From: Luidia sarsii
Lineage: Eukaryota; Echinodermata; Asteroidea; Paxillosida; Luidiidae
Reading direction: 5' to 3'
DNA length: 64,000 bases
Assembly (NCBI GenBank): GCA_949987565.1
Contig: OX465105.1
Coordinates: forward strand, 24,189,474 to 24,253,473
A model generated the notes under the pieces. It did not search any database, had not been told where the DNA came from, and saw only the letters and a list, made by a program, of their open reading frames with translations. Made by a program: the position numbers and the translations under genes. Below are positions 12,344 to 23,000 of this stretch, one piece after another. Within the stretch, counting starts at the first letter, position 1. The number at the start of each line of letters is the position of its first letter.

Positions 12344-15300
12344 CTGCCCGGACGAGAGCAAGGCAAGAACCAGGGTTACACACGCACACAAATGAGATCT
12401 CAGTAGTTAGAAGGCCTGACGTGTTGATCCTAGCAGGACCTTTCTCAAAGGAATACAGATCTTTCTAGTCGGTGAGCAGTTTGCAACAGGTTTTTTTTTT
12501 GTATTTACTTCACACACAAATTGGATAAGATTGGAAGGTTTGCATGCTGCAAGTACACGGTGGAAGGTTTGCGGCAACACCACTTAACACATCTCTCCTG
12601 AGACAGAGTTTGGCCACTGAAAAAAAAAGCCGGCAACTCAACGTTTCGGACAGGGAGTGTGCCTCTGAAAAGAGCCGGTAACTTAACGTTTGGGACAGGG
12701 AGTGTGCCTCTGAAAAGAGCCGGTAACTCAACGTTTGCGACAGGGAGTGTGCCTCTGAAAAGAGCTGATAACTCAACGTTTCGGACAGGGAGTGTGCCTC
12801 TGAAAAGAGCCGGTAACTCAACGTTTGGGACAGGGAGTGTGACTCTTAAAAAAGAGCTGGTAACTCAACGTTTGGGACTGGGAGTGTGCCTCTGAAAAGA
12901 GCCGGTAACTCAACGTATGGGACAGGGAGTGTGCCTCTGAAAAGAGCCGGTAACTCAACGTTTGGGACAGGGAGTGTGCCTCTTAAAAAAGAGCCGGTAA
13001 CTCAACGTTTGGGACAGGGAGTGTGCCTCTGAAAAGAGCCGGTAACTCAACGTATGGGACAGGGAGTGTGCCTCTGAAAAGAGCCGGTAACTCAACGTTT
13101 CGGACAGGGAGTGTGCCTCTGAAAAGAGCCGGTAACTCAACGTATGGGACAGGGAGTGTGCCTCTGAAAAGAGCCGGTAACTCAACGTATGGGACAGGGA
13201 GTGTGCCTCTGAAAAGAGCCGGTAACTCAACGTTTCGGACAGGGAGTGTGCCTCTGAAAAGAGCTGGTAACTCAACGTTTCGGACAGGGAGTGTGCCTCT
13301 GAAAAGAGCCGGTAACTCAACGTTTCGGACAGGGAGTGTGCCTCTGAAAAGAGCTGGTAACTCAACGTTTCGGACAGGGAGTGTGCCTCTGAAAAGAGCT
13401 GGTAACTCAACGTTTCGGACAGGGAGTGTGCCTCTGAAAAGAGCCGGTAACTCAACGTTTCGGACAGGGAGTGTGCCTCTGAAAAGAGCTGGTAACTCAA
13501 CGTTTCGGACAGGGAGTGTGCCTCTGAAAAGAGCCGGTAACTCAATGCTTCAGGGAGTGTGTACTCGGCCCGTTGTCAGGAGACTGCTGGATTCAAACTA
13601 TCATCGGTGCTTAAAAATGTGTTGTGGAGTGCGTCGGAGCGTGGATAATCTTTCCTACATTGAGGCGTGAAGAGGTTTGTCATTGTGTGAGTGGATGCCA
13701 GGGGATTTTAGACAAGTGGGGCACTCAAAGTAAAACAAAATGACCAAAGTGAGCCTACCTGCAGTGGTGCTTCCTGAAGACCACGTTGAACTGGGCGTTG
13801 CACTTGAAGCAGTGGGTGGCGGCGTAGTCGGGCATCCAGAGGGTGCGCCGGGTCTCCGTCTCATCCACCTGCTCCCAGGAGATGTCCGAGGTGAAGGAGC
13901 CGCAGCAGGAGGCGTCCCGGTCCTTGTCCTCCTCCAGCTCACCGCCGAGAACCTGGGTGGGTGGGTGGGTGGTTGGGTTGGGCGAGTGGGTTGTTTGGTG
14001 GTTGATTGGGTAGGTGGGTGAGTGGTTGGGTAGGTACATGTAGGTAGGGTTGGTAGGCGAGTGGGTTGGTAGGTGAGTGGGTTGGTAGATGAGTGGGTGG
14101 ATAGGTGGGTGGGTGGATAGGTGGGTGTATAGGTTGGGTGTTTGGGCGGGTGAATGGGTGGTCAGGTGTTTAGGAAGTTGGGTTGGTGAGTAGGTGGGTT
14201 GGTGGGTGGGTGGGTATTTGGAAAGGTGGGTAGGTGGGTCGGTGGGTGGGTGGGTGGGTAGGTGGGTCGGTGGGTTGGTGGGTGGGTGGGTATTTGGGTG
14301 GAGCAGGGCGGAAAGAGCACCTTCTATGAGTGAACTGGATTGGGTGTGCTACTCTCGGACACACCGGTTGAGGAGATAACATTGCTGGAGCTGCTTCAGC
14401 AAGTTCTTGAAAATGGCACACAATTCAAAGACGATGAACAGTGCCAAGTGGCTATAGTATGTACATTAGAAGCCTCTATGAAATGCTTATTGCAATAGTG
14501 CTGGATTTCAGGGCAAAGACTGATCCTTAATGCTCATCATTCCAAACTACCAAGTAATGTGTCATGCCTCAATTCAAAATCACGGTGGTAATATCACTCA
14601 GCTCAGCAACTGAGACTGGTGTGCACATTTAAGACTTTAAAGATGAGTCTCAGACGTATCGGGCCCGGGGTGAACTTACCTCTTGGCAAACGCCATTCAG
14701 TGCGGCGGGAGGGAAGAGCGCCCTCATCTGGCCAGTCTGCTGCAGCAGCTTCTGCAGGCGCACCACCTCCTGCTGCAGGTAGGCCAGCTGGGTGGTGTGC
14801 CTCTGCATGAGGTGGAGCAGCCTCTCCTGGGCGGGGGCCGGCAGGCTGGTCAGCCCGTCCTCGTCGAGGTGCCGGCCAACCTTCAGGCCGCTGGTCGAGC
14901 CCTTGGGGGCCGCCTCCCACTTGCCCGGGGCCGGGCCGGGGAGACCGTCGCTGCTGGGGGCCAGCGGGCTGGAGGGCGCCGAGACGAACGAGGGGATGCT
15001 GGAGCTGGAGGCGTGCTTGACCCGCTGCCCGTCCCCGTTGGGGAAGCCGGCCTGGGCGGCGAGCTCCGGGAGGGAGGCGGACTCCGCGGTGGGCAGGGCC
15101 AGGCTGCCCAGGCCGGGCGGGACGACGTTGGAGCAGGTCAGGTCCGAGGTGCTGGTGCTGATGCTGACCGACTGGGCGAGCTGCTTGCCGGCCAGCGACG
15201 AGCCGGCCGAGAGTTCGCAGTCAACTCTCAACGGCTGGGCGTAGCTTTCTCGTCCGTCTGCCGCGTGACCGTTGCACCCGTTCCAGTGGCCGGCGTCGGG

Positions 15301-18300
15301 ACTCTCGTCCCTGCCGAGTTCATCAGTCAGCGTGTCTGTGGATCCCTTCATCAGCTTGCCGGCGGACTGCCTGCTCTGCGACCGACTGGCGGGGCTCCGC
15401 CTGGGCGTCGAGGTGGCCGAGCTCTCGCCGAGCGCGACGTCGGCCGAGTCGCTGTCGCTGCAGTCTCCGTTCAGGAATCCGTTGACGTGGCCGTTGGTGA
15501 GGTGCTCTGGGCGCGTCTCAGCGGCAGGGCCTTCTCCCGGACCCTCGTCCCGATCGCCGGAGCTTACGCTTTCACTCTCCTCCAACGGCCGGTTCTTCTC
15601 GGACGGGGATGCCTCCTCCTCCTCCTCCTCCCCCTCGTTCTCCTCTTCCCTCTCCACGGCGCCTCCTTGCCGCCTGTCGGCGACCACTTTGCGGGACTGG
15701 GGAGGCGTGGTGATCCGCGGCCCGTCCAGCTTCAGCTCCCCGAGGCTGGGGTCGCTCAGCCGCCGGGCCAGGGGCCCGCCCTCGGCGATGATGCTCCCCC
15801 GCCGGCTCTCCTCCTCGCCCTTGTGCAGGTCGTCCACGGAGCGGGTGCGGGTGAGCTTGGCGCCCTCGCTGGCCACCGCCTGGGCGGCCGGCTGGGCCAG
15901 CGCGCCCTCCTCGCAGGAGGCCGGGGCCGAGTCCGAGACGAACACGCCCGTCCAGAAGTGCATGCTGCGCACGTGACAGCAGGGCTGCAGGACCTGCCAG
16001 CGGCGGAGGACGGGAGAGGAAGAAAAAGCATCGGGGACACAACCCAACAATCAGTTTTCATCTTCAGATCTTCTACCCTACTCAACGTTAATAAGAAATG
16101 TGTGCAAACTGCTTAGGAAAAACTCAAAACTCATTTAGAGGGCCTGATAATTTTCTTCCGAGCAGGAATTTTCTCAGGGGCAGGACCTTTCTCTCAGCCT
16201 CTGGGAAAGGTCCCGCTAGGATCTTCAACTTCAGACTCCCTCAGTGATTTATGAGACCAGAAACATGGCCCCCGGTCTGTTTCCGCTCCTCCGATTGTTC
16301 CCGAGGACGGTTTCGTGTCGACTCACCACTTCGGCCGCGGGGGCAAAGAGAAAGTTGCGGTACTTGTGGCCCTCGACGCCCAGCAGGGACCAGACGGAGC
16401 AGGTGCGGTCCTTGATGGAGTGCTTGACGCGCTGCTGGGCACTGTTGCACAGGAAGGTGCCAAACAGACACGAGTAGGTGTGCTGTGCGAGCTTCACCTG
16501 GGGGAAAAAAAAGGACGAGGGTCAACCAGACGTCAACCCACTGTCAACTGCAACAGTCATCTCCTCTCAGGGCTCGAATTTCAGAAAATTTGTTTTTAAT
16601 AGACAACAGGTCTCGTAACTGAGGACACTGACTGGATTTGAACTATTGCCATAAATATGAGAATTTATAATGAAAATGGACGGGGGTCAACCAGACGTCA
16701 ACCCACCGTCAACTGCAACAGTCATCTGCTTTCAGGGCTCGAATTTCATAAAAATAGACAACAGGTCTCGTAACTGAAAACACTGACTGTATTTGAACTA
16801 TTGCCATAAATATGATAATTTATAATGAAAATGGACGGGGGTCAACCAGACGTCAACCCACCGTCAACTGCAACAGTCATCTGCTTTCAGGGCTCGAATT
16901 TCATAAAAATAGACAACAGGTCTCGTAACTGAAAACACTGACTGTATTTGAACTATTGCCATAAATATGATAATTTATAATGATAAATTATGACCTGTGC
17001 GATAAATAAGAGAAAAAATGCTGTTTACTAGTACAGTATTTGAGTGTCATTTTCTTCATGGTGCAAGAAAAAAAAACACTAGACAGCCAGTCCAGTACAG
17101 TCACACTCGGCACTAGACTGATGCTGAAAACACGAGGGTCTAGTGGATATTTCAAGCCCTGCCTTTCCGATCCAAGTCGCTCAACTATAACCGATCCAAT
17201 GTCACTGCACACACAAGTCTTGCCCGAGGCATTAGGCTCTCCGGAAGGCCAAATTCTCACAGATTCGCTTTAGCATTAACCTCAGCTAGGCACAATCTTC
17301 CTTCTTTGCACAGGATAGGCAAACCCAGTTTCATCTGGTGTTGCTCGCTCCTGTCTTGACATTTGACTGTAGTGTGCCGAAAGCATCAAATACAAAGGTA
17401 CCCTCAGCAACGGCTCATTATGCAAATCCATGGATCAGGTTTAGGCTTCGCCTCCGTCTCCCTCTGAAAAATCCTTAAAATCCAGGTTGTGGTTTGTCGG
17501 AAAATTTCAATGTTTGCTGGCTCGATAAGTACAGAGTATTCACCCAGAAACTGGGGCCAAATGCTTGCTTCTAGATGCCTGTGACATTATAATGGGTAAG
17601 AGAAAGATCAGCAAAGTTTTAAGCCCGAGCCTAAGCCTTCATTTCCTAAACGGCCTAAATCACTCTCTACAATCTGTATTCATTCACCACTACGGGTGAA
17701 TTTAATGGACTGAAAAGAAAAACAGAGACTGCAAACGCCGCTCCCGACTGGCAGACCCGAGAGAGCGAAGGCGCCCTGCTGCCCCCTTCTCTGCCTCCGC
17801 CTACCAGGAATGTTTGGTTGAACTCAAACGCCGTGGGGAATTGGCCCAGGAGCTGGTGCACGCAGTCCAGCCACTGCAGGAATATGGGCGAGCGCTGGTT
17901 GACGTCGTCGTCGTTGGGCTTGTGGCCGCACCGGTCGCCAAACTTGTGCCCAAAGTCCAGCCACTCGCGCTCCACCAGCACTTGAAAGCCCTGGCCGGTG
18001 AGAGAGAAGACACGGAGAATGAATGAGTACCGCACATTCATACACACTTCTTCTCTTGGGGGAAACAAAACAAAATGCCTGACCACTTTGCGCCAGGACC
18101 TCCAAATTCGGAACGGAGCTAATTTGCTACAGATTGGGCCCCCCGAATCCGAATACCAATATTATCCAAGATTTGAACAAAGACTCTCTTTGGCCTGCCA
18201 TAACATAATATGTAGCATGAAGATAAGCCACACAGACCTTCAATTGTGCCAGGCTTGTCTCGCTCGTACATACTACAAGTGTACTCTTATTGATTCATTT

Positions 18301-20049
18301 CACTGGTATTTATAAGTTTCATTTGAAAATGGCCCATCATTTGAAAAAACCCTGTGTGGCAGTCATGGGTACTAAACAGTGGACCAGTTGTAGATTGATC
18401 TAGCTTGATCAATGTTCACAGATTGCATTTAATCTCAAGCAACTGTGATGCTTGCTTCTGGAGACAAAACATGCTTGGACAAAATTATCACTTTGCACCA
18501 TGCTGAAGAGCTTGTGCTTTGTATTTCCAGCCTGATTCTATACCCCTGTGGGGGCAAGTTTTGAAGACAAATACCTGAGGCAGGCCAATCACAAGTGTGA
18601 GGTAGGCCACTTCACAGTTTCATGTGCGGTGGAAACCATGCTTAGTAATACATGGTGTGAACAGAATCTGTTTCATGTGCGGTGGAAACCATGCTTAGTA
18701 ATATATGGTGTGAACAGAATCTGTTTCATGTGCGGTGGAAACCATGCTTAGTAATACATGGTGTGAACAGAATCTGTTTCATGTGCGGTGGAAACCCTGC
18801 TTAGTAATATATGGTGTGAACAGAATCTGTTTCATGTGCGGTGGAAACCATGCTTAGTAATATATGGTGTGAACAGAATCTGTTTCATGTGCGGGGGAAA
18901 TCCTGCTTAGTAATATATGGTGTGAACAGAATCTGTTTCATGTGCGGGGGAAATCCTGCTTAGTAATACATGGTGTGAACAGAATCTGTTTCATGTGCGG
19001 GGAAAACCCTGCTTGGTAATATATGGTGTGAACAGAATCTGTTTCATGTGCGGGGGAAATCCTGCTTAGTAGTATATGGTGCGAACAGAATCTGTTTCAT
19101 GTGCGGGGAAAACCCTGCTTAGTAATATATGGTGTGAACAGAATCTGTTTCATGTGCGGGGGAAATCCTGCTTAGTAATACATGGTGTGAACAGAATCTG
19201 TTTCATGTGCGGGGAAAACCCTGCTTGGTAATATATGGTGTGAACAGAATCTGTTTCATGTGCGGGGGAAATCCTGCTTTGTAGTATATGGTGCGAACAG
19301 AATCTGTTTCATGTGCGGGGAAAACCCTGCTTGGTAATACATGGTGTGAACAGAATCTGTTTCATGTGCGGGGGAAATCCTGCTTAGTAGTATATGGTGT
19401 GAACATAATCTGTTTCATGTGCGGGGAAAACCCTGCTTAGTAATATATGGTGTGAACACAATCTAATTTCTCACTTTTTTGGAGGTGGAACTGAGTGTAC
19501 TTTTTCTTTAGTGAAATTGACTTTTGTACCTCGAGGGTCCTGTAGTAAGGGTCCAGCATGAGTTCTGCCAGGGCCACAATCTGTGGCGTGCGGTCCCAGC
19601 CGTCGGAGCAGTGCACAACCACCGGGCAGGCCTCCTTGTCCACTGTGCTGGCCACGGTGGTGGCCGACTTCAGCAGGAGCGACAGATGCTGCAGCCACTT
19701 GGTGGCCTCCAGGAGGGACAGCCAACTGGGGTGGAGGAGGAGCAGGAGGAGGGGCAGGAGAACAGGGAGCAGGAGGAGGAAGAGGAGGAGGAAAAAGAGG
19801 AGGAGGAAAAAGAGGAGGAGGAAGAGGAGGAAGAAGAGAAGGAAGAGGACAGGGGGGACAAAGAGAAAGAAGAGGAGAAGGAAGAGGAGGAAGAGGAGGA
19901 AGAGGAGGAAGAGGAGGAAGAGGAGGAAGAGGAGGAAGAGGAGGAAGAGGAGGAAGAGGAGGAAGAGGAGGAAGAGGAGGAAGAGGAGAAAAGGGGAGGA
20001 AGAGGAGGAGGAGGAGGAAGAGGAGGAGGAGGAGGAGGAGGAGGAGGAG

Positions 20050-20094
<45 letters not shown>

Positions 20095-23000
20095 AAGGAG
20101 GAAGAGGAGGAAGAGGAGGAAGAGGAGGAACAGAAGGAAGAGGAAGAGGAGGAAGAGGAGGAAGAGGAGGAAGAGGAGGAAGAGGAGGAAGAGGATGAAG
20201 AGGAGGAAGAGGAGGAAGAGGAGGAAGAGGAGGAAGAGAAGATGGAGGAGATAGAGGAGGAGGAGGAAGATGAGGAAGAAGAGGAGGAAGAGGAAGAGAA
20301 GATGGAGGAGATAGAGGAGGAGGAGGAGGAAGAAGAGGAAGATTAGGAGGAAGAGGAAGAGAAGATGGAGGAGATAGAGGAGGAGGAAGAAGAGAAAGAT
20401 GATGAGGAAGAGCACAAGGAGGACAAAGAGGAAGAGGAGGAGGATGCCAACGAGAAGGATAAGGACAAGGAGAATGAGGACGACGGCAAGAAGGAGGCAT
20501 CAAATTAAGAACAGTCCTTCTACGGTGATGAAATGAAATTCATGGGAGAGGATGGAGCTGGCTCGGCCGCAAGTGCTCTCTGAAAGGAGATGAACATCGA
20601 CTACAATGGTGGGCCCGTGGGGTTGTAGCCCCAGGGGAGGAGAAAGACCAAGCGATCCTATTGCCTCAGCATAAACGCAACAGTTTTTCTTCGACCTGGA
20701 GAGAGAAAGAGAGAGTGATGGGAGACAGTAGGTTGGGTCTACTCACTTGGGCCCATCCGGTGTGTTGCTGCACAGACTTCTGACCCCTTGTAGACTCTTA
20801 CGGATGGAATGGATGTTTGCAAGTCCCATGAACTGGATATCACAAGACGGGTAATACTCTACAAAACAAATAGAAAATTGACAATAATTGCATTAGACTA
20901 TTCTTAAAATCTGACAGGGAACTTTTTGAACGATTTTGAAAAAAGAAAAAAAAAATGCAAAGATTTTTTTTTTAAGACCTTAAAATTTCTGTGGTTGTTT
21001 TGCTGTACAACGGGACAACAAATTTCATGTGCGTCACCTTCTGCATAAATTAATTGAATTGCATTGACTGGACAGGGACCTGAACCCGATGTCTCTGTCT
21101 TTACGCACCAGCGCCCTAACCACCAGAGCTATCCAGCTATTAGATACTGGGTACTTCCACACTAGCCGGGAAGTTGGGGAAACAAACTTCATGCACACTC
21201 CACGTGATTAAAACCGACATGCATGTAGCCGTCCCCGACACTTTTTATATTTCAAACACGGTTGCGGCAATGTGGGGTTTCATTAAAAAAAACATCATAC
21301 GCCAGTTTCCTGTAACAAAGAGGAAAGCTTACCTGGAAACTCGCAGCCGCCTCCTTTGGCACGATTGGCCCAGGCAGCTGTGTAGGACCTGGCATCCACT
21401 ATCAGAACCTTTTTGTTGCTCAGGTTGGAACCCAGTTGGGGTAAGACACTCATGTCTGGAGAGGATGAATGAAAGAATACAGGGGGTTGGTGGATTTCAC
21501 AAAGCGTCGTCATTTGTCGTCACTCAGCTTTAACCACTTAGCACTGGGACCTAGAGCTGAATTTAGAGAGCTGTGGGAGTTACATGGGGGAGGGAGGGAG
21601 CCAGGCAGGCAGGCAGTGAGGCGGGGAGGAAGGGAGCCAGGGAGGGGGGAGGCAGGGGGTGGGAGTCAAGGAGGGAGGGGGTCAGGGGGGAGGGAGCCAG
21701 GGGGGAGGGAGCCAGGGGGGAGGGAGCCAGGGGGGAGGGAGCCAGGGGGAGGGAGCCAGGGGGAGGGAAGGAAGGTGGGAGGGGGAGGGAGGCAGGGAGG
21801 GAGGCAGGGAGGGGGAGGGAGCCAGGGAGCCAGGGAGGGAGGGAGCCGGGGAGGGAGGGAGGCGGGGGGAGGCAGTACAGGGATGGAGCCAGGGGAGGGG
21901 GAGGCAGGGGAGGAGGGAAGGAGCCAGTGAGGGAGCCAGGGAGGGAGGAAGTAGGGAGTTCCTTACCCTCTGCCACCCCTACAGCCACACCGTTGGCCTT
22001 CCTCTCGCTGCCGTCCGCCCCGTCCTGCCGGCTGTCCATGCTGCAGGCCCGCAGGATGTTCTCCATGAAGCGCTCGTCATGGTCGCAGCGCCAGCCAAAC
22101 CAGCCGATCTCCGGCTGGCTACAGCGGGCAATCACTGCTCCGTTGCCCTGGTGCCTGGGGAGGTGGTGAGGAGTCAGGGGATCAGACCAGCGTTATCGAA
22201 CTTGACAGCTCAATGACTACACCGTTCAGGAAAACTTGACCGTTAACTTTTGAAACGTGGACATAGGAATAGGAATGCTGTTTCTGGTCTCACAGGAATC
22301 AGACTATATCTAAACAAAAATTTGAGTTTCTACCTCCAGACGATGGACGGAAATCGCTTGGATGCTCTGAAGCTGGCCACGGACTTGAGGTCCTCATCGG
22401 TCACCCAGGCAGGCACGACGTGGCAGACAGGGTAGGATGCGCAATATCTGAAAGAGAGAGGGCATCTCATGAAGCAGCTGTCGCTACGAAAGCTCACACC
22501 TCCTTACTAGTTAGTCTCATGAAGTGCATCCACCCAGCATTTTGATGATCACCATTGGTAACTGGTTGACCTGGGCCCAATTTCACGGAGTTGCTTAAGC
22601 ACCAAAATCTGCTTTTAAAGCACAAAATCACATGATAAGCACATGATTCATAAGATCAGTTTGCCGACTCCGATTTTCACTTTTGTTTCATACAAAGAAA
22701 AGGAGGGTGGAGTACCAGCCTCACTCAACAATTCGGTCTGTAATCCTGAGTACACAAGGAAGACTTTGCATGCTGAACAGAATTTTACGCTTAAGCGGCT
22801 CCGTGGAAAATTGGCCCACTGCTCTCAGCGAAGTTGGCGATTCAATCACTACATGCACGAGGTTCGGGAATGGCCCCGCGGCCAGCACTGGGTCAATGAT
22901 TCCCAGAGCTGGGAAGTCATTCCACGGCCACCGGGCTACAGAGAGCGCACAGAGAGCCAGGGGAACATCGTCGCCACTCACTTGTAATCCTTGTTCTCGA

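Noticed and set aside
12955..13670. Two long overlapping open frames, one per strand, with 15-residue repeats
   Set aside because: They are the 45-bp minisatellite read in frame; the unit length is a multiple of three and both strands stay open. The MTMR frame shows this is intron.
14683..16116. A 477-codon plus-strand frame
   Set aside because: Antisense to the long MTMR exon; the frame stays open because of high GC. The minus frame has family matches and correct splice sites.
18618..19465. CRISPR-like array (regular repeats)
   Set aside because: The 53-bp units are contiguous with no unique spacers, in a eukaryotic intron.
19471..20503. Several 220-310-codon frames rich in Glu, Gly, Arg, Ser, Pro or Leu
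   Set aside because: By-products of the GGA/GAA array in an MTMR intron.
21469..22216. Gly/Arg-rich frames of 150-200 codons
   Set aside because: They run through the GGGAGCCAG array and over the MTMR exon in the wrong strand or frame.
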